DNA of 64,000 nt from Hyphobacterium indicum (lineage in GTDB: Bacteria > Pseudomonadota > Alphaproteobacteria > Caulobacterales > Maricaulaceae), in NCBI RefSeq assembly GCF_003129605.1, contig NZ_QBDX01000004.1, forward strand, positions 1 to 64,000, written 5' to 3'. Of this stretch, positions 9,271 to 17,759 are shown piece after piece. The notes beneath the pieces are model-generated. The model had not been told where the DNA came from. It was given only the letters and a program-made list of their open reading frames with translations, and ran no database searches. Within the stretch, counting starts at the first letter, position 1, and each line of letters begins with the position of its first letter. The translations under genes and the position numbers were made by a program.

Positions 9271-10041
9271 TCAGGTCTCGCTGTCATCTTCTTCCATGAA
9301 ATCGACATGGAAAAGATGCGCATCGTCTTCCGGATCCAGCGGGTCTTCCCCCTCCAGACCCTCGGACAGGCCGGGATCGGGGATTTCAAACCCGGGCGGC
9401 AGGCGCGCATCGAGAAGCCCCGCAGCCTTCAGGTCGGCCTGTCCCGGCAGATCGGCAATCGTGGCGAGTCCGAAATACTGAAGGAAATCCGCCGTCGTGC
9501 CATAAGTCACCGGACGTCCCGGCGTACGGCGGCGGCCACGCGGGCGGATCCAGCCCAGCTCGAACAAAAGATCCAGCGTGCCCTTGGACACGGCCACGCC
9601 GCGGATTTCCTCGATGTCGGCGCGCGTCACCGGCTGGTGATAGGCGATGATTGCCAGCGTCTCGAGCCCGGCATCCGACAATTTGCGCGGCTCCTCGCGG
9701 ATCTCTTCCAGCAGACCGCGAAGGTCCGGCGCGGTTTCAATCCGCCAGCGTCCGCCCACCTCAGTCAGATTCACGCCGCGATCGGCATATTCGGCCTGCA
9801 AGACCGCCAGCAACGCCTCGACATCGCTTTCAGCCGGCAGCCTTGTCTGCAATGTCTCGATATCCAGCGGCTCGGAGGCCGCAAACAGCAGGGCTTCCAT
9901 CCGCCGCAAACGGTCTTTCTCGGCATTGACGGCCAGACGCGGGCCCTTTTCATCGCTGCCGGTCGCAGCCTGGCCTTGCCGGGATGCGCGCTCGCGAAGC
10001 TTCTCGATAGCATCATGGATGGGATCGGGCTTGTCCGTCAT
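9271..10041 (-). CDS. scpB: segregation and condensation protein B
   Basis: Winged-helix subunit that dimerises, binds ScpA and completes the SMC condensin. At 256 residues it is longer than many ScpB proteins because of a charged N-terminal extension (about residues 1-40) and an acidic C-terminus rich in Asp and Glu. Core motifs include 'RMEALLFAASEPLDIETL' near residue 46 and 'LETLAIIAYHQPVTRADIEEIRG' split near residue 130. It overlaps scpA by four bases. Confidence 0.94.
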   Translation of the reverse strand: MTDKPDPIHDAIEKLRERASRQGQAATGSDEKGPRLAVNAEKDRLRRMEALLFAASEPLDIETLQTRLPAESDVEALLAVLQAEYADRGVNLTEVGGRWRIETAPDLRGLLEEIREEPRKLSDAGLETLAIIAYHQPVTRADIEEIRGVAVSKGTLDLLFELGWIRPRGRRRTPGRPVTYGTTADFLQYFGLATIADLPGQADLKAAGLLDARLPPGFEIPDPGLSEGLEGEDPLDPEDDAHLFHVDFMEEDDSET

Positions 10042-10841
10042 GGCTTGGGCGCGTCCTCCTTGCCTCTGACCTCGATGGGATCATAGGCTTTCGCCTGACG
10101 CAATTCCGCATGGCCGTCCTTGGTGACTTCCAGCGCGGCCAGTGTCGAGCTGGCCAGCACGGACCGGCGCGGTGGCGCGTCCGGGCCCAGCTCCGCATCC
10201 GTCGGAAGCAGGCTGTCCAGCGTCTTCCAGTGACGGATTTCCGGCAGTATGCGCTCCAGCCGCGTGCGGGCCGCATCCGGCGCATACACTTTCGGCAATT
10301 CCGGCCGGTAATTGGTGCGGATCGCCGCCTGACGGCGCTTCGCATAGGCGCTCAGGAGATCATAAAGGCTGGCTTCATATTTCGAGGCGCGCAGCGTCCG
10401 TACACCTTCCGGCATGCCGCGCGGAAAAACGTCCCGCCGCAACAGGTGTCCGGCGTAAATCGCCTGACCTGCTGCGCGCATCGCATCCAGCCGGCGCAAG
10501 CGGAAGGCCAGCGATGCCGCCATCTGTTCGGGCGCAATCTCCTCATCATCCTTGGCCGGCTTCGGCAGAAGGAGGCGCGATTTCAGATAGGCGAGCCAGC
10601 TGGCCATGACGAGATATTCGGCGGCCAGATCCAGGCGTTGCCGGGCGGCATGGACAAAGGCGAGATATTGCTCGGCCAGTTCCAGGATCGACAAACGCGT
10701 CAGGTCGATCTTCTTCTTGCGCGCCAGGGCGAGCAGCAGGTGAAGCGGGCCTTCATAGCCATCAAGATCGACGATCAGCGCCTCGTGATCGGCGTCTTCG
10801 GCAGCTTCAAATGGCAGGTCTTCCTCGAACTCGTCGGTCAT
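10038..10841 (-). CDS. scpA: segregation and condensation protein A
   Basis: Kleisin subunit that bridges the SMC heads. It is 267 residues. The N-terminal SMC-neck contact starts at 'DLDGYEGPLHLLLALARKKK' (near residue 25), a reliable ScpA hallmark, followed by 'LAAEYLVMASWLAYLKSRLLL' split near residue 72. A winged-helix C-terminal part ends in 'LAALEVTKDGHAELRQ'. Four-base overlaps link it to nagZ upstream and scpB downstream, so wall recycling and chromosome segregation genes share a transcript. Confidence 0.94.
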   Translation of the reverse strand: MTDEFEEDLPFEAAEDADHEALIVDLDGYEGPLHLLLALARKKKIDLTRLSILELAEQYLAFVHAARQRLDLAAEYLVMASWLAYLKSRLLLPKPAKDDEEIAPEQMAASLAFRLRRLDAMRAAGQAIYAGHLLRRDVFPRGMPEGVRTLRASKYEASLYDLLSAYAKRRQAAIRTNYRPELPKVYAPDAARTRLERILPEIRHWKTLDSLLPTDAELGPDAPPRRSVLASSTLAALEVTKDGHAELRQAKAYDPIEVRGKEDAPKP

Positions 10842-11851
10842 GACGCCACCCCGGCCATCAGGGAGTCCAGCTTTGCCAGGCCGGATCGTACATCGAACTC
10901 ATCAAGCTGTGTGCGCGCATCCTCGGCTGCTTCGGCACGCGCCAGAGCCGGCCCGGATAGCAGGGGCGCGGCATCTGCGATGGCGATCATTTCCTTGCGG
11001 TCGCCATTACAGTGCAGGACGACATCACATCCGGCATCGATTGAACGCCGTGTGCGCTCTTCAAACGAGCCCGACAGCGCTTTCATCGAAAGATCATCTG
11101 TCATCAACAGGCCGTCAAAGCCGATATCCCCGCGGATATGCGCTATCGCCGCTTCCGACATTGTGGCAGGCGCACGGGCATCCAGGGCGTCATAGACGAT
11201 ATGAGCCGTCATCCCCATCGGGGCATGCTTGAGCGCCGCAAAGGGCACAAAATCGGTTTCGGTCAGACGCTCCAGTGACTCCCGCACGCGCGGCAGATGG
11301 AAGTGACTGTCCGCATCAGCCCGTCCATGCCCCGGCACATGCTTGATCACCGGGGCCACGCCGCCGGCCATCAGCCCGTCCATCGCCGATTGTCCCAGCG
11401 CGGCAATGACGCCGGCATCCGGTCCATAGGCCCGGTCTCCGATCACGGCATCCGCCCCCTCAATCGCGATATCCAGACAGGGCGCACAATCGGCATCGAT
11501 ACCGCCGCTGCGCAGCTCATGGGCAATCAGGCGATGATTCAGCCAGACCGCCTCTTTCGCCGCCCCGGCATCCTCCGCATAGAGCTTGCCAAACAGCGCG
11601 GCAGGCGGCGCATCACGCCAGTGTGGCGGCCGTAGCCGCTGCACCCGCCCGCCTTCCTGATCGATGAAAACCGGGGCTTCGCGCCCCACCGCATCGCGCA
11701 GCGACACACACAGCTTTGCCAGCTGTTCCGGCGTTTCGACATTGCGGGCAAAGAGAATGAATCCCCACGGATCCGCATCGCGGAAAAACGCGGCTTCATT
11801 GTCGGTCAGCACCCGCCCGGAAAGGCCGAAAATCGCGGCGCGTGCACTCAT
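10838..11851 (-). CDS. nagZ: beta-N-acetylhexosaminidase NagZ
   Basis: Glycoside hydrolase family 3 enzyme that removes GlcNAc from anhydro-muropeptides during cell-wall recycling in the cytoplasm. I start it at 'MSARAAIFGLSG', whose ATG overlaps the stop of the SPOR gene by four bases (ATGA). The 337-residue protein has 'DADCAPCLDIA' near residue 115, the catalytic loop 'VIKHVPGHGRADADSH' near residue 165, and 'LLMTDDLSMKAL' near residue 250, whose aspartate is the nucleophile. It is coupled to scpA by a 4-base overlap. Confidence 0.95.
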   Translation of the reverse strand: MSARAAIFGLSGRVLTDNEAAFFRDADPWGFILFARNVETPEQLAKLCVSLRDAVGREAPVFIDQEGGRVQRLRPPHWRDAPPAALFGKLYAEDAGAAKEAVWLNHRLIAHELRSGGIDADCAPCLDIAIEGADAVIGDRAYGPDAGVIAALGQSAMDGLMAGGVAPVIKHVPGHGRADADSHFHLPRVRESLERLTETDFVPFAALKHAPMGMTAHIVYDALDARAPATMSEAAIAHIRGDIGFDGLLMTDDLSMKALSGSFEERTRRSIDAGCDVVLHCNGDRKEMIAIADAAPLLSGPALARAEAAEDARTQLDEFDVRSGLAKLDSLMAGVAS

Positions 11852-12657
11852 CTGCGCGTGGCGTAGCAATCCTGCCCGCGCACTTGCAGCGCGGCACAGA
11901 AGGCAGACGCTTCATCGCGCCCGGAAAAGGCCGCAATGCGAAGCCGGTGATAGGTGCCGCGTCCTTCGATTTCTGCCGACTGGATATCCGGCGCGGCACC
12001 TGCTGCGATGTCGGAATAGCCGGTGATGAAATTCACCCAGGCACTTTCCGCCTCGTCTTCTGTGCGGAAGGAACCGATCTGGACCACCCAGTCACCATCA
12101 GAGGCCGGAGAAGGAATGGCTAATGCGGCGGTTGTGGTTTCGCGGGCCGGCGGCGGTGTCGTGGGTTCCGGCTCTGCCCGCACCGGCTCGGCGGGCTCGG
12201 GGGCCGGAGCGCTGGTCGCTGGCTCCGATTGCGTTGTGGTATCTGCCTGCGGGTCGGAAGCGGTCTGATCCGGCGTGGTTTCCTCGAGACGCAGTGCCGG
12301 ACGTCCGCCATCCTCCACCGGCTCTTCCGGCCCGGCCCGCGGCGTTGTTCCACCATCCCCTGACGTATCACCGGAAATCCGGTCATAAGCCTCGATGTCG
12401 AGATCCGGCGTTTCTGTTCCGCCGGGATCGGCCGGGACTTCACGATAGGGTGTGGAATCGGCGAGGATCCGCGAAGGTTCGTCACGGTCCCGCACGCCTT
12501 GCTGATAGGCACTCCACACCACGGCAATGAACAGGACGAAGACCGCTGCCGCCGTTGTCAGCAGCAGAGGGCCGCGCCGCGAATCCTCGCGCGCGTCGAA
12601 GGTTTCTTCATCCTCGTCGTACTCGCCGAGGGGGGATTGGGTATCGCGATCGCTCAT
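11848..12657 (-). CDS. SPOR-domain inner-membrane protein
   Basis: A bitopic protein likely to bind denuded septal peptidoglycan. The start 'MSDRDTQSPLGEYDEDEE' has AGGAA upstream; an earlier in-frame start would add 18 unlikely residues. The 269 residues divide into an acidic cytoplasmic tail (1-30), one membrane helix (about 32-52), a long Pro/Glu/Thr-rich periplasmic linker (55-190) and a C-terminal SPOR domain beginning near 'DGDWVVQIGSFRTEDEAESA'. FtsN-like function is a reasonable guess, but the architecture is shared by several proteins. It precedes nagZ with a 4-base overlap and follows dgt by 73 bases. Confidence 0.88.
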   Translation of the reverse strand: MSDRDTQSPLGEYDEDEETFDAREDSRRGPLLLTTAAAVFVLFIAVVWSAYQQGVRDRDEPSRILADSTPYREVPADPGGTETPDLDIEAYDRISGDTSGDGGTTPRAGPEEPVEDGGRPALRLEETTPDQTASDPQADTTTQSEPATSAPAPEPAEPVRAEPEPTTPPPARETTTAALAIPSPASDGDWVVQIGSFRTEDEAESAWVNFITGYSDIAAGAAPDIQSAEIEGRGTYHRLRIAAFSGRDEASAFCAALQVRGQDCYATRR

Positions 12658-12730
12658 AGCGTTCCGTTCCTGCGGGGCCGAATCACCTGACCTCTTGCAG
12701 AATAACACCAAGACGAGGTGTTTTCGGGGG

Positions 12731-13921
12731 TCAGAAGTAGGCTTGAACTGTGAATAACCGGCGATGCTCTTCCAGAGCGTACCGGTCAGTCATCCCGGCA
12801 ATATAGTCGCACACCCGGCGCGCCAGTTCCACACTGCCGGCCTCACCCGCCCCGCTGCGGAATCGTGTCGGCAGTAATCCGGGGTCGGAATGAAAGCGGG
12901 TGAAGAGATCCGTCACGACGCGTTCGGCCTGCGCCATCACGCGGTTCACCTTGTAATGCCGGTACATGTTGGCAAAGAGATGGCGGCGCACTTCGGCCAG
13001 CCCGATCAGCATATCATTGGAAAACGCTGCCGTTTCCCGGCCAGCCAGGCGGATGGCATCAGCGCTGTCCGGCTTCAGCCGCTCCAGACGCACCTTTGTC
13101 TCATCAAGGACATCCGTGACCATGCGCCCGATCAACTCGCGAACCATTTCCAATACCAGAATATCTTCAGGCGTTGACGGATAGCGCTTCCGGACCGCCG
13201 CCAGTGTCTCCCCCACCAGCGGCAGGGCCGCCAATGCCTCCAGATCCAGAAGCCCGGCGCGCAGCCCGTCATCAATATCGTGATTATTATAGGCAATATC
13301 ATCGGACAGCGCGGCAATCTGGGCCTCCAGCGAGGCGAAAGTGGACAGCTCCAGCTCGCGCCAATGCGGATAATCAGTAATGCCCCAATTGAGCTGATCC
13401 TCGCCCTTCGCTTTGGTGACCAGCGGGCCATTATGCTTGACGATGCCTTCAACACTTTCCCAGGTCAGGTTCAGACCTTCAAACTCGGCATAGCGGACTT
13501 CGGATTTGGTGATGATGCGAAGTGTATGGGCGTTGTGATCAAAGCCGCCAAAATCCGCCATACAGGCCGAGAGCGCCCGCTCCCCGGCATGACCGAAGGG
13601 CGGATGTCCCAGATCATGCGCCAGCGCCAGCGCCTCGGTGAGGTCCTCATCGGCATTCAGGGCGCGGGCAATCGTCCGGGCAATCTGCGCCACTTCCAGC
13701 GAATGGGTCAGGCGGGTGCGGTAATGATCGCCTTCATGGGCGACGAAGACCTGCGTTTTCTCTTTCAGCCGCCGGAAGGCCGTGGTGTGAATGATGCGGT
13801 CGCGATCCCGCTGGAAGGCGGTCCGCGAAGCGCTGTCGGCCTGCGCAAATACCCGCCCGCGGGAACGCGACGGGTGGCAGGCATATATCGCCCGGCTGCG
13901 GTCTGTCGCGCCCACACTCAT
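12731..13921 (-). CDS. dgt: deoxyguanosinetriphosphate triphosphohydrolase-like protein
   Basis: HD-superfamily enzyme that cleaves dNTPs to the nucleoside and triphosphate. The start is the ATG of 'MSVGATDRSRAIYACHP', with GAGGA nine bases upstream. It is 396 residues. 'TRLTHSLEVAQIARTIAR' near residue 62 supplies the first histidine, and 'LALAHDLGHPPFGHAGE' near residue 100 is the HD pair. The N-terminal arginine-rich segment is typical of the type 2 subfamily. It is divergent from the Fe-S carrier gene at 14005, so the 83 bases between them hold both promoters. Confidence 0.93.
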   Translation of the reverse strand: MSVGATDRSRAIYACHPSRSRGRVFAQADSASRTAFQRDRDRIIHTTAFRRLKEKTQVFVAHEGDHYRTRLTHSLEVAQIARTIARALNADEDLTEALALAHDLGHPPFGHAGERALSACMADFGGFDHNAHTLRIITKSEVRYAEFEGLNLTWESVEGIVKHNGPLVTKAKGEDQLNWGITDYPHWRELELSTFASLEAQIAALSDDIAYNNHDIDDGLRAGLLDLEALAALPLVGETLAAVRKRYPSTPEDILVLEMVRELIGRMVTDVLDETKVRLERLKPDSADAIRLAGRETAAFSNDMLIGLAEVRRHLFANMYRHYKVNRVMAQAERVVTDLFTRFHSDPGLLPTRFRSGAGEAGSVELARRVCDYIAGMTDRYALEEHRRLFTVQAYF

Positions 13922-14004
13922 CGGCTTGTCCTCAAACGGGTTTGCGTTCCGGCTCCGGCGGTCCATATATCAGGTCAGACAGAAACGAAAGCCGGAGCCG
14001 TCCC

Positions 14005-14334
14005 ATGACCGCCCCCCAGATCGAATTGACCGAGCGCGCCGCCAGACGCATCAACGCCATCCTCGAATCCGAGAAGGCCGGTGTGATGCGCATCTCCGTG
14101 GAGGGCGGCGGATGTTCCGGTTTTTCGTATAAATTCGATCTCGATGCGGCTGCGGCCGATGACGACACCGTGCTCGAACGCGATGGCGCAAAGGTCGCGA
14201 TTGACAGCGCCTCCCTGCCCTTCCTCGCCGATTGTACGATCGACTTCGCCGATGACCTGATCGGCGCCACCTTCAAGATCGAGAACCCTCACGCCACGGC
14301 AGCGTGCGGCTGCGGCGTCAGCTTCTCGATCTGA
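14005..14334 (+). CDS. erpA: A-type iron-sulfur carrier (ErpA/IscA family)
   Basis: A small carrier that hands Fe-S clusters to client enzymes. The 109-residue protein starts at 'MTAPQIELTERAARRINAIL' and has the three cluster cysteines in the expected places: 'GGGCSGFSYKF' near residue 37 and 'ACGCGVSFSI' at the C-terminus. ErpA and IscA cannot be separated with certainty by eye; 'ALERDGAKVAID'-type residues and the tail favour ErpA. Its TGA shares one base with the ATG of the nitroreductase gene, so the two are coupled. Confidence 0.9.
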   Translation: MTAPQIELTERAARRINAILESEKAGVMRISVEGGGCSGFSYKFDLDAAAADDDTVLERDGAKVAIDSASLPFLADCTIDFADDLIGATFKIENPHATAACGCGVSFSI

Positions 14335-15005
14335 TGGACATCAACGAGGCCATCCGCAACCGCATTTCCACGCGCGGCTTTCTCGACACGCCGGTCAGCG
14401 AAGCTGCGGTACGCGCAATCCTGGAAGATGCCCGCTGGGCCCCGTCCGGCGGCAATCTGCAACCGTGGAAAGTCCATGTCGTCACCGGCGAAGCCCGGCA
14501 AGCCATCATTGATGCGGTGAAAGCAAGGCTCGAAGCCGATCCGTTCAACGATGAAAACGCCTTTCCGGTCTATCCGGAAAAACTCTGGGATCCATATCGC
14601 GCGCGCCGGTATGCGGTCGGTGAACATATGTATGACATCCTCGCCATCCCGCGCGAGGACAAGGCCGGGCGGATGGGTCAGGTCCTGAGGAATTTCGACT
14701 TCTTTGGTGCCCCGGTGGGCATGTTCTTCACCATCGATCCCCGGATGAATCCAAATCAATGGGCCCATCTCGGCATGTTCATCTATGCCGTCACGCTCGC
14801 CGCCGAAGGCCATGGCCTCGCCACCTGCATGCAGGAAGCCTGGACGCGCTTTACGAAGACGCTCGGCAAAGCTCTCGACCTGCCCGAAGATGAGCAGGTC
14901 TATTGCGGCCTCGCCCTGGGCTATGCCGACCCCGCTGCGCCCCTGAACACGATGCGGACGGAGCGGGCGAGCGTGGATGAAATCGCGCGTTTCCGGGGGT
15001 TCTAG
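14334..15005 (+). CDS. nitroreductase family protein
   Basis: FMN-dependent NAD(P)H oxidoreductase fold. The start is 'MDINEAIRNRISTRGFLDTP', which overlaps the preceding stop by one base. The 223-residue protein has the phosphate-binding 'RISTRGF' near residue 10, 'ARWAPSGGNLQPWKVHVV' near residue 32, and a C-terminal 'GLALGYADPAAPLN' segment, all characteristic of the family. The substrate is not evident. Coupling to an Fe-S carrier is of unclear meaning; it could be simple operon sharing. Confidence 0.88.
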   Translation: MDINEAIRNRISTRGFLDTPVSEAAVRAILEDARWAPSGGNLQPWKVHVVTGEARQAIIDAVKARLEADPFNDENAFPVYPEKLWDPYRARRYAVGEHMYDILAIPREDKAGRMGQVLRNFDFFGAPVGMFFTIDPRMNPNQWAHLGMFIYAVTLAAEGHGLATCMQEAWTRFTKTLGKALDLPEDEQVYCGLALGYADPAAPLNTMRTERASVDEIARFRGF

Positions 15006-15033
15006 CGGGCGGTCCTGCCGAGGGTAGTTGGGC

Positions 15034-15387
15034 TTAGCAAATGCCGCCGGCGCAGCGGCCCTCGCCCATTGCGACAAGCACAACCAATGGGATCAGCCAG
15101 AGTAAAGGGACCAGAAAACCAATCAGAAGCCCGTTTCGCGGTCGGAAAAAGAAGGTCAGCCAACCGGCAGCCAGACCAATTAACGCGAACAGCGGACCGG
15201 CCAGAATCCAGTTTACAAGAATGTCCGGCAGCCCCCCGATCTGGGTGCCCAGTGAAATCATTGTTGTAGGAAGCCATAAGACAAAGCTTCCGACGAAAAC
15301 TCCAAGGTCAAACAGGCTGACAAGCATCATCAGCAATATGGCCCAGACAGTAATCCGTTGCCGGGGCGATGGACGGTCGTCAGGCAT
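15034..15387 (-). CDS. small four-helix membrane protein, tandem copy 1
   Basis: I do not recognise a named family. The 117-residue protein starts at 'MPDDRPSPRQRITVW' with GGGGGA upstream and has about four membrane helices. It ends with 'AGWLTFFFRPRNG', then 'PLLWLIPLVVLVAMG' and the cysteine motif 'GRCAGGIC'. The neighbouring gene at 15418 has the same layout and motifs, so they are tandem paralogues. Both lie on the minus strand between two plus-strand genes (nitroreductase and xthA) and probably form their own transcript. The terminal Cys pair could be a metal or disulfide site; this is a guess. Confidence 0.75.
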   Translation of the reverse strand: MPDDRPSPRQRITVWAILLMMLVSLFDLGVFVGSFVLWLPTTMISLGTQIGGLPDILVNWILAGPLFALIGLAAGWLTFFFRPRNGLLIGFLVPLLWLIPLVVLVAMGEGRCAGGIC

Positions 15388-15417
15388 CAGCAATCCCCCG
15401 ATCTGACAATGCCACCA

Positions 15418-15789
15418 TCAACACACCCAGTCGCCATCGCAACGGCCCAGCGCATTTGCGAAGATAGCCAGCACACTCAGCCCCCAAAGCAGGGGCGGAA
15501 TGATGACAATGCGAATGCCTGTCACCGGGCGGAAGAAGAACGTTATCCAGCCGACAAGCAGGCCCGCGCCCGCGGCAAACGGCCCGGCAAACATCACCAG
15601 CATCACCGCTCTGAATGCCCATCCGAGGTCCCGCCCGTCCATCACTGGCCCAAAGGTCATGATATTTGGCGCCCACATGGCGAGCCCGAACAGACCGACC
15701 GCCACAGCGACGAGGCTGGCAAATAGCAGGCGAACGCCTTTCCAGGCCGTGATCCGCCGCCGCTCCGGTGCTACACCTGTGTCGCTCAT
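15418..15789 (-). CDS. small four-helix membrane protein, tandem copy 2
   Basis: A 123-residue paralogue of the gene at 15034, 30 bases upstream of it. Shared features are 'RRRITAW' near the N-terminus (RITxW in both), 'FAGPFAAGAGLLVGWITFFFRP' split around residue 82, a 'PPLLWGLSVL' helix and the tail 'GRCDGDWVC'. Much longer readings in this frame exist, but only the part from 'MSDTGVAPERRR' is consistent with the paralogue. Function unknown. It is divergent from xthA with 33 bases between starts. Confidence 0.75.
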   Translation of the reverse strand: MSDTGVAPERRRITAWKGVRLLFASLVAVAVGLFGLAMWAPNIMTFGPVMDGRDLGWAFRAVMLVMFAGPFAAGAGLLVGWITFFFRPVTGIRIVIIPPLLWGLSVLAIFANALGRCDGDWVC

Positions 15790-15822
15790 GAGAGATTCCC
15801 CTGCCCGCAAGAAAGACCACCC

Positions 15823-16611
15823 ATGACCATCACCATCGCCACCTGGAACGTCAACTCCGTCAAGGCGCGGCTCGAGAATGTGCTCGACTGGCTGCGTGAA
15901 GCTGCGCCGGACATTGTCTGCCTGCAGGAAATCAAGTGTCTCGACGAGAATTTCCCGCGCCTGGAGATCGAGGATCTGGGCTATAATGTCGAAACTCACG
16001 GCCAGAAATCCTACAATGGCGTGGCCATCCTCTCGAAATTCCCCATCGACGAAACCGTCACCGGCCTGCCCGGCGATGACGGGGATGAGCAGGCCCGCTA
16101 TCTGGAAGCCGTGATCTCGACCGAAGACGGCGTGGTGCGCGTCGCGTCCATCTATCTGCCCAATGGCAATCCCGCGCCGGGGCCGAAATTCGATTACAAG
16201 CTGGGCTGGATGAAACGCCTCGGAGCGCGCGCGGCAGACCTCCTCACCTATGAGGAAAAACTCGTCCTGGCGGGGGATTACAATGTCATTCCAGGCGACC
16301 ATGATGTCCATGACCCGGCCGCCTGGGAGGGCGATGCGCTGACCCGCCCGGAATCCCGCGAGGCCTTCCGCTCACTTCTGTGGCTGGGCTTCACCAGCGC
16401 TTTCGAACAATGCGATGGCCGCGCGCATCAATACACCTTCTGGGATTATCAGGCCGGAGCCTGGCAGAAAGATCATGGTATCCGCATTGACCATCTGCTG
16501 TGCTCGCCGCAGGCGGCCGATCACCTCAAGTCTGTCGAAATCCACAAGGACGTTCGCGGCAAGCCCAAGGCCTCCGATCACGTGCCGGTCGTGGGGACAT
16601 TCGACTTCTAG
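15823..16611 (+). CDS. xthA: exodeoxyribonuclease III
   Basis: Apurinic/apyrimidinic endonuclease and 3'-5' exonuclease of base-excision repair. The 262-residue length fits. It has 'TWNVNSVKARLENVLDWL' at the N-terminus, the metal-binding glutamate in 'DIVCLQEIKC' near residue 34, 'LAGDYNVIP' near residue 150 and the catalytic 'ASDHVPVVG' at the C-terminus. It meets the DUF3137-like gene tail to tail with a 4-base overlap. Confidence 0.95.
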   Translation: MTITIATWNVNSVKARLENVLDWLREAAPDIVCLQEIKCLDENFPRLEIEDLGYNVETHGQKSYNGVAILSKFPIDETVTGLPGDDGDEQARYLEAVISTEDGVVRVASIYLPNGNPAPGPKFDYKLGWMKRLGARAADLLTYEEKLVLAGDYNVIPGDHDVHDPAAWEGDALTRPESREAFRSLLWLGFTSAFEQCDGRAHQYTFWDYQAGAWQKDHGIRIDHLLCSPQAADHLKSVEIHKDVRGKPKASDHVPVVGTFDF

Positions 16612-17594
16612 TTTTCGGCCAGAACATTCTCGCCGAGCTCGGGCGGGCGGACCATCAGGTCCAGCATGCCCGTCACCAGTTCGATCTCGCTCAGCAGCGT
16701 GCGGATACGGTTTTCATCATCCAGCGGTTTGAACAGGCTGCCCGGTTCGAACAGATTTCCGGTCTCGACCGCGATCAGCAGCTCGCCGCCGCCATGACGC
16801 TCGTCAAAGGCCGCGCGGACCTTCTTGCCTTTCACGGCCGTCTCAAGGGCCAGAAGCCGTTCCATGAAAGTCGGCGTCAGAAGATAGCGCGACATCACCT
16901 GATCGGTGGAATAGACCTCGAAAATCTTCTCGAATTTCGGATCGACCAGCCCGACCCGTTCCAGCTTGGTGCTGCCGAATGTCTTCCGGCCCCAGCCTTC
17001 CAGCGCATTGAATATCCCGGCATCGCGGGTGATAACCGTCACCCCCTCGACCGTGCGCGGAAACTCGATGCGGATCAGGAGCCCGCGGAAGACCGTGACC
17101 CAGGTGGTTTTCTTGTCGGTTTGCCGCCGCTGTTCCAGCTTGGCTTCATAGAGCTCGAAGACGGAACCATGGCGTTCGCCAATGAAATGGTCCTCGAAAC
17201 TCTCGCGCTGCGAGGACGGGATCAGCCCGTGTTCGCGGAACACCTGGAAGCGCGCGGGGGCCGCCGGTTTCAGCGCATACTGCATGTCAGAAGCTTCGGC
17301 GAGGCGGTTCAAAAGCCCCACCTTCACTTCCTTGCGCAAGGCCATGAATTTGGTGCTGCCCAGAAAACTCCCGCCCATGACCGCCACGATAAAGGCGAAG
17401 AAGCCGAGCGGCTCGGCGGCGTTCGATACAAAGAATATGGCGGCAATGCCGCCGATGACCAGACCGCCGCCGACGCCCAGAACGAGGCGCTTGACCGCAT
17501 CCTTGCGGCGGTCTTCGCGCTCGGACAGGAAGGGCGACAGCTCCTCCTTCCAGATGGTTTCCATTTCCGGTGAAAGGCGTTGGGAATCAGTCAT
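16608..17594 (-). CDS. DUF3137-like membrane protein
   Basis: A 328-residue protein with a charged N-terminus, two close membrane helices (about residues 38-58 and 62-82) and a large soluble C-terminal domain. The pattern, including 'FRGLLIRIEFPR' near residue 165 and a conserved run at 'GKKVRAAFDERHGGGELLIAVE' split near residue 265, resembles DUF3137 family proteins. No catalytic motif is visible and the function is unknown. It ends over the xthA stop and begins about 165 bases from the valS stop across a repeat. Confidence 0.7.
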   Translation of the reverse strand: MTDSQRLSPEMETIWKEELSPFLSEREDRRKDAVKRLVLGVGGGLVIGGIAAIFFVSNAAEPLGFFAFIVAVMGGSFLGSTKFMALRKEVKVGLLNRLAEASDMQYALKPAAPARFQVFREHGLIPSSQRESFEDHFIGERHGSVFELYEAKLEQRRQTDKKTTWVTVFRGLLIRIEFPRTVEGVTVITRDAGIFNALEGWGRKTFGSTKLERVGLVDPKFEKIFEVYSTDQVMSRYLLTPTFMERLLALETAVKGKKVRAAFDERHGGGELLIAVETGNLFEPGSLFKPLDDENRIRTLLSEIELVTGMLDLMVRPPELGENVLAEN

Positions 17595-17646
17595 GAAGCG
17601 AAGCTAGCGGCTCCGGCGTCGGGTGCAATTGCAAATTCAAACATCC

Positions 17647-17748
17647 CGTCATGCCGGACAGGCTCCGCCTGGTCCGGGACCCATGCCGTGACATCACCGC
17701 ATCGCCATGGGTTCCGGGTTCGCGCTGAAAGCGCGCCCCGGAATGACG
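17647..17748. repeat. REP-like inverted doublet
   Basis: A 102-base palindromic unit in the gap between the DUF3137-like gene and valS. It begins CGTCATGCCGGAC and ends CCGGAATGACG. Internal arms include GACCCATG facing CATGGGTTC and a GCGC-rich hairpin. CGTCA/TGACG edges are shared with the doublet at 27-96, so both probably belong to one interspersed family. Confidence 0.55.
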
Positions 17749-17759
17749 ACTTGAATGAC

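Noticed and set aside
15790-16311. Long N-terminal extension of the small membrane protein at 15418
   Set aside because: The extension lies antisense to xthA, and the paralogue at 15034 shows the natural N-terminus at MSDTG/MPDD.
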